A stretch of DNA of 38,260 nucleotides from Candidatus Pullichristensenella stercorigallinarum (lineage in GTDB: Bacteria > Bacillota > Clostridia > Christensenellales > Aristaeellaceae): NCBI GenBank assembly GCA_018712945.1, contig DVFZ01000005.1, positions 1 to 38,260 on the forward strand, in the 5' to 3' direction. A program made the translations under genes and the position numbers. Under the pieces are notes generated by a model. That model was not told the origin of the DNA and searched no databases. It saw nothing but the letters and a program-made list of their open reading frames with translations. Within the stretch, counting starts at the first letter, position 1. Every line of letters starts with the position of its first letter. Of the stretch, positions 27,097-34,803 are shown piece after piece.

Positions 27097-28095
27097 TTAC
27101 TCCGCCAGGGCAAAGGTCATCTCCGCGCCGCCTTCGTGTCCGGCCAATGCGCTCAAGCCGCCGGTCACACGCCCCATGGAAACAATACGCATCGTCAAAT
27201 CAGGGCGATCCGTTTGCGCGTAGAAAATGGCTACGGTATTGTTCTGGTCGCAATAGGTGATATCGCCATCGGCAAAGTAGAGCTGCCCTTCGCTTTCGGG
27301 CGCGATGTCTCCCGAGATTCCGCCGTAAAACTCACGCCCGCCGAATTGCCGCATGGCGACGGTCATGGGAAGCATTTCCAGAAACTGGCGCGCCTCGGGC
27401 GTATCGTAAAGCACAGCGGAAAGTTCGATTCCAGCAAACGAGATTACAATGGGCGTTTCCGCGGCAGCAGGCATCCCCAGCGATTCCAGCCAGGCGGTCA
27501 CCTGCGCGCCGGCCTGCTCAATTTCGCCGGCGGGGATGGCGAAGCCTTCCAAGACTTCGGCCTCGGCCGCGGCGCTTTGAATGGCGCTGAAGCTGCCGCC
27601 CGCGCCGTAGCCATCATGGGTGCAGAAAGGTACGATGGTCTTGCCCGCAAACGCATAATCGCTTAAAAACGAAAGGATCGCGCGGGGCGCGGAACCGGCC
27701 CAGACCGGATAGCCCAGAAATACCACGTCATAGCCATCCATATTCTCTACGCGGCTCGAAAGCGCGGGCATTGTCCCCGCATCGCGCTCCTGATGGTTTT
27801 GATCGACAACAGCGTCAAAGTCGGCGGGATACGATTCCTCGGTTTGAATTGAATGGATATCGCCGCCGGTGTGGTTCTGAATGAGGCGGGCAATATACTC
27901 TGTCGTGCCAACGCGCCCCTCGTCCGTCGCAACGATGCTCGCCGAAGCGGATGCGTCCACATCATCGGCATAGGCGGCGTTTTCTTCCAGGCTGAAATAC
28001 GCGATCAGAACAGTTTGCGACGGCGCTTCCTCCGCCCAGGCCGCGTTGACAGCGCAGAGCATGGCGGACAGGAGCAGCGCCAGTATGCGTTTCAC
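27097..28095 (-). CDS. Exported flavodoxin fused to a cyclophilin-like domain
   Basis: 332 aa. Signal peptide with cleavage predicted after AWA (about residue 21). Residues about 27-200 are flavodoxin-like: GYPVWAGSAPRAI and PFCTHDGYGAGGS match the downstream protein. The FMN phosphate loop is atypical: YFSLEENAAYADD begins an insertion where the Thr-Gly-Asn-Thr loop would be. Residues about 213-332 (IVISFAGIELSAVLYDTPEA... to the end) match the cyclophilin-like fold (a beta-barrel family, not an active prolyl isomerase) often joined to flavodoxins in Firmicutes. First gene of a two-gene operon. Function is inferred as extracytoplasmic redox. Confidence 0.82.
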   Translation of the reverse strand: MKRILALLLSAMLCAVNAAWAEEAPSQTVLIAYFSLEENAAYADDVDASASASIVATDEGRVGTTEYIARLIQNHTGGDIHSIQTEESYPADFDAVVDQNHQERDAGTMPALSSRVENMDGYDVVFLGYPVWAGSAPRAILSFLSDYAFAGKTIVPFCTHDGYGAGGSFSAIQSAAAEAEVLEGFAIPAGEIEQAGAQVTAWLESLGMPAAAETPIVISFAGIELSAVLYDTPEARQFLEMLPMTVAMRQFGGREFYGGISGDIAPESEGQLYFADGDITYCDQNNTVAIFYAQTDRPDLTMRIVSMGRVTGGLSALAGHEGGAEMTFALAE

Positions 28096-28148
28096 GTCGG
28101 ATTCCTCCCTTCATGGATGCGCTTGTGCGCATTTTTGCCGGCACATTC

Positions 28149-28177
28149 AGTATAAGTCAAAACAATCCGCGTGTAAA
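28149..28177 (-). promoter_or_regulatory. Promoter of the flavodoxin operon
   Basis: Minus strand: TTTACA (28172-28177), 17-nt spacer, TATACT (28149-28154), about 54 nt before the start codon. It is divergent from the aldo-keto reductase promoter; the 273-bp gap between the two genes is AT-rich. Confidence 0.8.
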
Positions 28178-28272
28178 ATGCTTATGTTGGATGGATTACC
28201 CATGTGTTTTGGGCATATATCGCGCGACAGAGCCGCTCGTTTTTATATGCCTTTGGGGTATTTATATATATC

Positions 28273-28312
28273 GATTATAGGTATTTGACATAGCCATAAA
28301 TCTGCCTATACT
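28273..28312 (+). promoter_or_regulatory. Promoter of the aldo-keto reductase, with possible operator
   Basis: TTGACA (28285-28290), 16-nt spacer, TATACT (28307-28312). An imperfect inverted repeat, GATTATAGG (28273-28281) and CCATAAATC (28294-28302), straddles the -35. It could be a binding site of the nearby LysR regulator; that is inference. Confidence 0.75.
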
Positions 28313-28368
28313 GGAAAAGGTCCGGCAAATCAACATGATGCCAATGGTTTTTGAAGGGAAGCGGATCT

Positions 28369-29361
28369 ATGCGTTATGTAAAACTGGGAAAATCGGAACT
28401 GGAAGTATCACGCATCTGCCTGGGCTGCATGGGCTTTGGAAGGGTCGCAGGCGACCATCACGCGGGTTGGGCATTGGAAGAAGCCCCTTCCCGGGAGATC
28501 ATCCGCCGCGCGCTGGAAATGGGCATAAATTTCTTTGACACGGCCATGAGCTATGGCGGCGGCGAAAGCGAACGAATCCTCGGCCGGGCACTTCACGATT
28601 TCGCGCCACGGGATCAGGTGATTGTCGCCACCAAGTTTTCGCCGCGCACCGCGGAAGAAATCGCGGCGGGCATAAGCGGCGCGCAGCACGTGAACGATTG
28701 TCTGAACAAGAGCCTGAAGCGGCTGGGTATGGACTATGTGGATTTGTATATTTGCCACATGTGGGATTATCATACGCCCATAGAGGAACTGCTGTTTGGG
28801 CTTCATCGCGCCGTTGAAGCGGGAAAAGCGCGCGCCATCGGCATATCCAACTGCTATGCCTGGCAACTGGCAAAAGCGAACGCAATCGCGGAGCGCAACG
28901 GCTGGCAGAAATTTATATCGGTGCAGGGACACTACAATTTGCTGTTCCGCGAGGAGGAGCGGGAAATGGTTCCCCTGTGCAGAGAGGACGGCATCGCCCT
29001 CACGCCTTACAGCCCGCTGGCATCGGGCAGGCTGGCCAAGCCGCGTACAGAGCGTTCGGCGCGGCTGGACACGGATCTGGTGGCAAAGGGCAAATACGAT
29101 GCCACCGCCGCGCAGGACGCCGCCATTATAGAGCGCGTCGCGGAATTGGCAGAGAAAAAGGGCCTGACACGCACGCAGGTCGCACTGGGATGGCTGCTTT
29201 CCAAAGTGACCAGCCCCGTCGTGGGCGCGACCAAGGCCGCGCATCTCGAGGAAGCGGCCGCCGCCGTAGAGGTATCGCTCACAGCCGCAGAATGCGCCTA
29301 TCTGGAGCAGCCCTATGTGCCGCACCGTCTGGTGGGCGTCATGCAGTTCAACCACGCATAA
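28369..29361 (+). CDS. Aldo-keto reductase
   Basis: 330-aa NAD(P)H-dependent oxidoreductase with a TIM-barrel fold. The catalytic tetrad is complete: Asp57 (FFDTA), Tyr62 (SYGGGESE), Lys89 (VATKF) and His130 (LYICHMWD). The C-terminal nucleotide-binding segment VALGWLLSKVTSPVVGATK is present. Sequence type is close to the YhdN/Tas group acting on small aldehydes and ketones; the substrate is not determined. The ATG at 28369 has a GGGA/GCGG region upstream. It is divergent from the exported flavodoxins and ends in a strong terminator. Confidence 0.95.
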   Translation: MRYVKLGKSELEVSRICLGCMGFGRVAGDHHAGWALEEAPSREIIRRALEMGINFFDTAMSYGGGESERILGRALHDFAPRDQVIVATKFSPRTAEEIAAGISGAQHVNDCLNKSLKRLGMDYVDLYICHMWDYHTPIEELLFGLHRAVEAGKARAIGISNCYAWQLAKANAIAERNGWQKFISVQGHYNLLFREEEREMVPLCREDGIALTPYSPLASGRLAKPRTERSARLDTDLVAKGKYDATAAQDAAIIERVAELAEKKGLTRTQVALGWLLSKVTSPVVGATKAAHLEEAAAAVEVSLTAAECAYLEQPYVPHRLVGVMQFNHA

Positions 29362-29368
29362 ACCACAG

Positions 29369-29401
29369 AAAGGCCCCGTGCTTCATGCCGGGGCCTTCTT
29401 T
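29369..29401 (+). terminator. Intrinsic terminator after the aldo-keto reductase
   Basis: AAGGCCCCG (29370-29378), 10-nt loop, CGGGGCCTT (29389-29397), then CTTT: a perfect 9-bp GC-rich stem. It lies between convergent genes and may act in both directions. Confidence 0.88.
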
Positions 29402-29405
29402 GGCG

Positions 29406-30152
29406 TTACGAGCGGGTGATGTAATCGACAATGCCTTTCCACAGCGGCCGGTAGCCCTCCCAGTTTACAAACTCCGGCGGGCCCCAGTGGGGCGCGCAAT
29501 CGCTGGTGAAAGCGGCGGCGCGGCCCTGGCCGAAATCGCCGAAAGCCAGGAAGGGATCGCCCTCGATGGTCATGACCACGTCGCAGCCCTCGACGGGCAG
29601 CGTCTTATTGTAGCCGAGGAAATGCGGCCAGTTTTGCGGCACGTCTTGCAGTGCCGGGTGTTTTTGGGCGACGGTGGGATAGATCCCTTCGGGATGCTCC
29701 ATCAGGTCGTCCACCTCTAGGCACTTGACGGGCAGCACCTCGGCGATGGCCGTATGGCCGTATTTGGCCTTGGCGTCCACGCCGGAAAAAGCCATATAGC
29801 CGCCCACCATCAAAAGCGCGCCGCCCTGACGTACATAGTCGCGGATGAGCATGCAGCGGTTGGGCGTGCGCAGGGATTTGGAAAACGTATCCGGGTGCAA
29901 AAGCAGCGTGTTGGAGCCGGTATCCGAGAGGATCACGCAGGCGTAGGCGGAAATCTCCTCCATCGTAGAGGGAAAGTCGGTGGGAATTTTATGGTTGGGC
30001 AGGTAATCGACATCGTAGCCAGAGGATTTAAGCGCCTCGATCAGCCATTTGCCGCCTTCTTCATATACGGAGGTATAAAAAGCGTCAAAACCCTTGACGT
30101 GCGTCGTGTAGCTCGACCACGATTCGCCCGCCAGCAATACCTTCTTGGCCAT
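29406..30152 (-). CDS. Glutamine amidotransferase-like protein (DUF1355 type)
   Basis: 248-aa protein of the class I GATase-like superfamily. VLLAGESWSSYTTHVKGFD at the N-terminus, VILSDTGSNTLLLHP, and GGALLMVGGYMAFSG match the putative GATase family called DUF1355. The usual nucleophile elbow (G-x-C-x-G) is not present; the equivalent GGYMAFSG has no cysteine, so amidotransferase activity is doubtful. Members of this family are often found near sugar or carbohydrate genes, but no specific function is known. It has its own promoter (30216-30244) and lies downstream of the glmS terminator. Confidence 0.8.
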   Translation of the reverse strand: MAKKVLLAGESWSSYTTHVKGFDAFYTSVYEEGGKWLIEALKSSGYDVDYLPNHKIPTDFPSTMEEISAYACVILSDTGSNTLLLHPDTFSKSLRTPNRCMLIRDYVRQGGALLMVGGYMAFSGVDAKAKYGHTAIAEVLPVKCLEVDDLMEHPEGIYPTVAQKHPALQDVPQNWPHFLGYNKTLPVEGCDVVMTIEGDPFLAFGDFGQGRAAAFTSDCAPHWGPPEFVNWEGYRPLWKGIVDYITRS

Positions 30153-30215
30153 ATTGTTCCTCTCCTTTCAGCGATCATCAGGGAAACGCCGTGCGCAAAC
30201 GCGCCCGTCCATCAT

Positions 30216-30244
30216 ATTATACACGATATTTACGTATTTGTCAC
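30216..30244 (-). promoter_or_regulatory. Promoter of the GATase-like gene
   Basis: Minus strand: GTGACA (30239-30244), 17-nt spacer, TATAAT (30216-30221), about 64 nt before the ATG. It starts directly after the T-run of the glmS terminator. Confidence 0.82.
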
Positions 30245-30245
30245 G

Positions 30246-30279
30246 CAAAAACGCCCGGCGGGGTTTTCCCCATCGGGCG
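30246..30279 (-). terminator. Intrinsic terminator of glmS
   Basis: Minus strand: CGCCCG and GGGG, AAAA loop, CCCC and CGGGCG, then TTTTT: a stem of ten pairs with a small internal loop and a clean T-run, 14 nt past the glmS stop. Confidence 0.93.
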
Positions 30280-30292
30280 GAATGTCGCGCCG

Positions 30293-32104
30293 TCACTCCA
30301 CTGTGACGGACTTTGCCAAGTTGCGCGGCTTATCCACATCGCAGCCGCGCCGGACGGCGGCGTAATAGGCCAGGAGCTGCATGGCAACGGCTGCCGTCGC
30401 CGGGGTGAGCAATTCGTCGGTAGCGGGGAGGACAAACGTCTCGTCCGCATCGCTCGCCAGCTCTTTCGTCTCCGGCGTGGCCAACAGAAGCACGCGCGCG
30501 CCGCGCGAAGCCACCTCGCGCATGTTGGAAAGCATCTTTTCCTTCAGCGCCGCCTGCGTGGAGAGCGCCACCACCGGCATGCCCCGCGTAATCAGGGAAA
30601 TGGCACCGTGTTTGAGTTCGCCCGCGGCATAGGCTTCCGAGTGTATGTAGGTGATCTCCTTGAGTTTGAGCGAGCCTTCCATCGCGCCGGGATAGTCCAA
30701 ACCGCGGCCGATGAAAAAGCAGTTTTCCGTCTCATCCAGGCAAGCCGCCATGCGCCTGATTTGCGCATCTTCGCGGATGACTTCCTCCATGGCAGCCGGC
30801 AACGCCATCAGGCCGGAAACGATCTGACGCGCCCGTTCCATGGAAAGCGTACCGCGCCCCAAGCCAAGCTGTACGGCCGTCAGATACATCATCAAGAGCT
30901 GCACGGCGTAGGCTTTGGTGCTGGCAACGGAAATTTCCGGCCCGGCGCAGGTGATCAATGCCTGGTCTACCTCGCGCGCTACGCTGGAACCGGGCACATT
31001 GACCACGCCCACCGTGCGCACACCCAGAGACTTTGCCAGCCGCACCGCCGCCAGCGTATCCGCCGTTTCACCAGACTGGGAAATGGCAATTACGCAATGG
31101 TTTGGGGAAAGGACAGGCTCGTTATAGCGGAATTCCGAGGCGATACACACCTCCACAGGCACGCGGGCGATGCGTTCAATCAGCCACTTGCCCACCAGCC
31201 CGGCGTGCATGGCCGTGCCGCAGGCAACGATGGTCAACCGCTCGCAGCCATTGTCAAAAGCGCCGCGCAGATCGGGCAAGCCGTCCTTGACATAGCGGCC
31301 CAGCGTCTGACGGGCCACAAGCGGCTCCTCGTGAATTTCCTTGAGCATGAAGTGCGCAAAGCCGCCGCGCTCTGCCGCTTCCATGTTCCATTCGATCGCC
31401 GCAGCCCGCTTGGAAATGGGCTTGCCCTGGCAGTCGAAAAATTCCGCGCCATCCTCGCGCACGCAGGCGATCTCGCCATCTTCCATCACATAGCAGTCGC
31501 GCGCAAAGCGCAATACGGCGGGGATATCTGAGGCGATCATGCAGCCATCTCCGCCCTCGGCAACGATGAGTGGGTTGCCTTCGCGCACGGCGTAGATCTC
31601 GTTGGGATGGTCGAGGAAAATCACGCCCAGCGCGTAGGAGCCGCGCAATCGCTTTGCCGCCGCACACAGGGCGGCGACGGGGTCGCCAGTTTCGGCGTAG
31701 GCGCTGTCAATCGTACAGGCCGCGGCCTCGGTGTCGGTTTCGGAGAGAAAATTGTAACCACGCGCGCTCAATTCGGCGCGCAGTTCCCGGTCGTTTTCGA
31801 TAATGCCGTTATGCACCACATAGAGCCTGTCAGTGCCATGCGGATGCGCGTTTACATCCGAGGGCGCGCCGTGCGTAGCCCAGCGCGTGTGGCCAATGCC
31901 GCACCGCCCGTGCACGGGGCACTTTTCCAGCCGCTCCTCCAGCGCCCGCAGCCGCCCCTTGGTTTTGACGACGTGAACGGCGCCCTGCGCGTCCATAACG
32001 GCGACGCCCGCCGAATCATAGCCCCGGTACTCCAAAGCCCGCAGGCCGGAGAGCAGGCGGGCGACGGCGTCGCTTTTCCCGGTATATCCAGTGATTCCAC
32101 ACAT
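30293..32104 (-). CDS. glmS: Glutamine--fructose-6-phosphate aminotransferase GlmS
   Basis: Makes glucosamine-6-phosphate from fructose-6-phosphate and glutamine, the entry step to UDP-GlcNAc and peptidoglycan. The N-terminal Ntn glutaminase starts with the catalytic Cys2 (MCGITGYTG) and has RWATHG and VVHNGIIEN. Two SIS domains follow (sugar-phosphate isomerase part, from about residue 245), and the end LAKSVTVE is the conserved C-terminal tail. Length 603 aa. GGAG lies 10 nt upstream of the ATG. The gene is preceded by a glmS ribozyme and follows glmM, so product feedback acts on a polycistronic RNA. Confidence 0.98.
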   Translation of the reverse strand: MCGITGYTGKSDAVARLLSGLRALEYRGYDSAGVAVMDAQGAVHVVKTKGRLRALEERLEKCPVHGRCGIGHTRWATHGAPSDVNAHPHGTDRLYVVHNGIIENDRELRAELSARGYNFLSETDTEAAACTIDSAYAETGDPVAALCAAAKRLRGSYALGVIFLDHPNEIYAVREGNPLIVAEGGDGCMIASDIPAVLRFARDCYVMEDGEIACVREDGAEFFDCQGKPISKRAAAIEWNMEAAERGGFAHFMLKEIHEEPLVARQTLGRYVKDGLPDLRGAFDNGCERLTIVACGTAMHAGLVGKWLIERIARVPVEVCIASEFRYNEPVLSPNHCVIAISQSGETADTLAAVRLAKSLGVRTVGVVNVPGSSVAREVDQALITCAGPEISVASTKAYAVQLLMMYLTAVQLGLGRGTLSMERARQIVSGLMALPAAMEEVIREDAQIRRMAACLDETENCFFIGRGLDYPGAMEGSLKLKEITYIHSEAYAAGELKHGAISLITRGMPVVALSTQAALKEKMLSNMREVASRGARVLLLATPETKELASDADETFVLPATDELLTPATAAVAMQLLAYYAAVRRGCDVDKPRNLAKSVTVE

Positions 32105-32177
32105 ATACTTTTATCTCCCGCGTACCCAGCGGGGGCGAACCGCCGCAATGGGCGCGCTCTTTCTATAATGGGTTTTA

Positions 32178-32314
32178 ACAGCCGCTTTGTTTTGCGGTTG
32201 CCCGCATATTTGTAGGCTGCCTGACGACGGGGAAAACCCGCCGGAGGGGCATCCGCCGAAGGTTCGATACTCCCCTCTCCTCGTCCGCCGCGCTCCTGGC
32301 GCGGCTCTGGCGCT
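32178..32314 (-). ncRNA. glmS ribozyme: glmS ribozyme
   Basis: Self-cleaving riboswitch that uses glucosamine-6-phosphate as cofactor. On the minus strand the element starts A-GCGCCAG (scissile bond between 32314 and 32313). Conserved core pieces appear in the right order: GACGAGGA (32278-32285), GTATCGA after the P2 strand, TTCGGCGGATGCC, and the closing CCTCCGG. A 3' domain with stems TGCGG/CCGCA and CAGCC/GGCTG follows. Identified by matching the well-known core of the Bacillus and Thermoanaerobacter ribozymes. It lies 74 nt upstream of the glmS ATG and its cleavage site is 14 nt past the glmM stop. Confidence 0.93.
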
Positions 32315-32327
32315 TGCGAATGGGGAA

Positions 32328-33683
32328 TTACTCCCCAAGGCGTTCCCGAACCACATCGGCCACGCGCTGCGCAACGGCGCGGATGCGCGCATCGTCCATG
32401 CCCTCGACCATCACGCGGATGAGCGGCTCCGTGCCGGAAATACGGGCCACGATGCGGCCTTCCTTGCCCAGTTCGCGCTTGGCCTCATCCACGGCATGTT
32501 TTACCTCGGGATCGGTGTAAAACAGCAGCTTTCCATCCGCGGACACGCGCACGTTGATCATCACCTGCGGGTAGCGGGTCATTACGCAGGCCAACTCCGA
32601 GAGCTTGCGGCCTTCGCGCCGCATCAGGCTGAGTACCTGTATGGCGGTCAGCTCGCCGTCGCCGGTGGTGGCGAAATCGCCGAAAATGAGGTGGCCGGAC
32701 TGTTCGCCGCCAAAGCTGTACTCCTCAAGCAGCATTTCTTCCATCACAAATCGGTCGCCCACCTTGGTGGCGATAAAGCGAATGCCCTCGCGCTCGCAGA
32801 ACTTGATAAAGCCCAGATTGGTCATGATGGTGCCCACGACGGTATTCTTGTTGAGCTTGCCGCGCGTTTTCATATCCAGCGCGCAGATGGCCATAATCAT
32901 ATCGCCATCAATCTCGTTGCCGTTTTCGTCCACCATCAGGCAGCGGTCGGCGTCGCCGTCGAAAGCCACGCCCGCGTCCAGACCGTTTTCGCGCACATAA
33001 GCCTTGAGGTTTTCCAGATGGGTGGAGCCGCAATCCTGATTGATGTTAAAGCCGTCGGGCTGGTCAAAGAGCATGTGCGTCTGCGCGCCCAGCGCCTCAA
33101 ACAGCTTGCCCGCAGTGCGGCTGGCAGAGCCGTTGGCGCAATCTACGGCGATCTTCAGGCCCTCCAGCGAATAGGAAACCGTGCTCACAAGATGATCGAC
33201 ATAGTCCTTGACCACCTGGTCGCCCATGTATGTAACCTTGCCGATCGCTTCCGGCGCGGCGGGCTTGGGCGGCGCGATCTCGCCCAGGGCGTAGTTTTCA
33301 ATGCGCTCCTCCAGCTCGTCTGGCAGCTTCCTGCCCTCGCCGCCGAAGATCTTGATGCCGTTGAATTCCGCCGGATTGTGCGAGGCGGAAATCATGACGC
33401 CCGCGTCGGCCTTGTACTTCCCCACCAGGTAGGCCACCGCCGGCGTCGGCACAAGGCCGAGCATGATCACGTCCGCGCCGACGGAGCACAGGCCGGCTGC
33501 GCAGGCCATGGCCAGCATATCCGAGGACATGCGGCTGTCCATGCCGATTACAAACACCGGCCGCCTGCGGCTGTTGCCGGAAAGCACCGCCGCCGCCGCG
33601 CTGCCAAGGCGCATGGCCAGCTCGATATTGAGCTTTTCATTGGCAATGCCGCGCACGCCGTCGGTTCCAAACAGTCTTCCCAT
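32328..33683 (-). CDS. glmM: Phosphoglucosamine mutase GlmM
   Basis: Interconverts glucosamine-6-phosphate and glucosamine-1-phosphate. The start MGRLFGTDGVRGIAN is the family signature, the phosphoserine loop is ISASHNP (Ser101), and the metal loop is DGDADR (about 242-247). The C-terminal phosphate-binding loop RISGTEPLIRV is present. Length 451 aa. The ATG at 33683 has GGGAGG upstream; the open frame beyond it is the shadow of the preceding gene. The stop codon lies in the loop of a small hairpin (GGGGA/TCCCC), immediately before the ribozyme. Confidence 0.98.
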   Translation of the reverse strand: MGRLFGTDGVRGIANEKLNIELAMRLGSAAAAVLSGNSRRRPVFVIGMDSRMSSDMLAMACAAGLCSVGADVIMLGLVPTPAVAYLVGKYKADAGVMISASHNPAEFNGIKIFGGEGRKLPDELEERIENYALGEIAPPKPAAPEAIGKVTYMGDQVVKDYVDHLVSTVSYSLEGLKIAVDCANGSASRTAGKLFEALGAQTHMLFDQPDGFNINQDCGSTHLENLKAYVRENGLDAGVAFDGDADRCLMVDENGNEIDGDMIMAICALDMKTRGKLNKNTVVGTIMTNLGFIKFCEREGIRFIATKVGDRFVMEEMLLEEYSFGGEQSGHLIFGDFATTGDGELTAIQVLSLMRREGRKLSELACVMTRYPQVMINVRVSADGKLLFYTDPEVKHAVDEAKRELGKEGRIVARISGTEPLIRVMVEGMDDARIRAVAQRVADVVRERLGE

Positions 33684-33693
33684 AAAACCTCCC

Positions 33694-34386
33694 CTATTTT
33701 CCGTCCTTCTTGGTTTCGTCCCACTTGGGCACGATGCGGTCGGCCCGCTTGTAAACGCTGTGCTCGGGCACAAAACCGCGCACACAGCTTGTGGGATAAA
33801 CCGTCGTCCCCCGGCCGATGACCGCGCCCGGGCAAAGCACGCTGTTGCAGCCGATTTCCACATAATCGCCCAACATGGCGCCGAACTTGCGCAGGTTGGT
33901 GGCGATGATGCGGTCGTCCGTGCGCACCGTCACCAGCGACTTATCGCTTTTGACGTTGGATGTAACCGCACCCGCGCCCATGTGCGCCCGGTAACCGAGC
34001 ACGCTGTCGCCCACATAGTTGAAATGCGGCACTTGGGCGTTGTCGAACAATATGGCGTTTTTGATCTCTACCGAGTTGCCTACCACGCAGTTTTTGCCGA
34101 TCACGGCTTTTCCGCGGATGAAGGCACAATGGCGCAGCTCCGCCTCATGGTCGATGATGACCGGACCGGTAATCGAAACCGTCGGGGCGACGGCCGCGTC
34201 TCTGGCAATCCATATGTCTTTGCCCGCGCGCTCATACTCGTCTTCGCTGAGCGATTGGCCCAGCCGCACGACAAATTCGCCGATCTCCGGCAATACTTCC
34301 CAAGGATAGCCCTTGCCTTCAAAAATGGCGGCGGCAATGCTCCTGTTCATATCAAACAGGCGCTCAGCGCGAAGAAGTTCCCGCAT
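33694..34386 (-). CDS. Left-handed beta-helix acetyltransferase resembling the GlmU C-terminal domain
   Basis: 230-aa hexapeptide-repeat protein without a uridylyltransferase domain. After an N-terminal segment of about 57 residues, the LbH repeats (IWIARDAAVAPTVSITGPVI onward) run to the end. The stretch NAQVPHFNYVGDSVLG, then HMGAGAVTSN, parallels the GlmU acetyltransferase segment that contains the catalytic histidine; His121 is retained. Acetylation of GlcN-1-P is therefore likely, with glmM and glmS directly downstream (10-bp gap to glmM). Some relatives are annotated as nucleotidyltransferase-associated or sugar O-acyltransferases, so the substrate is inferred. AAGGAGGG precedes the ATG. 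Confidence 0.8.
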   Translation of the reverse strand: MRELLRAERLFDMNRSIAAAIFEGKGYPWEVLPEIGEFVVRLGQSLSEDEYERAGKDIWIARDAAVAPTVSITGPVIIDHEAELRHCAFIRGKAVIGKNCVVGNSVEIKNAILFDNAQVPHFNYVGDSVLGYRAHMGAGAVTSNVKSDKSLVTVRTDDRIIATNLRKFGAMLGDYVEIGCNSVLCPGAVIGRGTTVYPTSCVRGFVPEHSVYKRADRIVPKWDETKKDGK

Positions 34387-34803
34387 GCAAAACCCTCCTT
34401 TCTTTGTAGATTGCGGTCATTTTAGCATATGCAGGTTAAATCCGTATGTTTGCGCGCGGAAAAGCCTTTCTTTCGGCACAAATGAAATCGGGAACGAACC
34501 CATCGGGCCCGCTCCCTTTCACCGATCTCCCGCTTTGACGGGACGCGCGGACAACTGCCGCGCGCCCATCCTGCGAGGGGAGGTTTGCGGCGTTTGTTCA
34601 CACCGACCGGATGGGCATAGTATGGCCCGCATGCAAATCTTCATACCGGAAAAGTTATGGAAAGTATTGGCAATGCCGGCAAATGTTGCGGACGGCGCAA
34701 AAACCGCCGCCAAATTGCGCGGTGTTTCCATAAGATTAAAAATACTCCAGGGTGCCGGTTTCCGTTGTAAGCGACAGGCAGGCGTGGTATAATATGGTTT
34801 GCT
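34387..34803. other. Divergent intergenic region with no recognised gene
   Basis: This 417-bp gap separates the amino-sugar operon (minus) from the flippase-like gene (plus). It holds a promoter at each end. The middle (34450-34760) contains scattered inverted repeats, such as GCCCATC near 34564 with GATGGGC near 34609, but no convincing coding frame, terminator or known riboswitch. The minus-side promoter is an extended -10, TGC followed by TAAAAT (34419-34427), without a good -35. Confidence 0.5.
34765..34793 (+). promoter_or_regulatory. Promoter of the flippase-like gene, probably leaderless
   Basis: TTGTAA (34765-34770), 17-nt spacer, extended -10 TGG-TATAAT (34788-34793). The ATG is at 34804, ten nucleotides past the -10, so the transcript should start within a few bases of the start codon. 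No Shine-Dalgarno sequence is present. Confidence 0.78.

Noticed and set aside
34387-34803. Possible T-box or other riboswitch in the divergent region
   Set aside because: No T-box core, no recognised aptamer sequence, and the plus-strand promoter starts only next to the ATG, so the region is not in the flippase-like mRNA.
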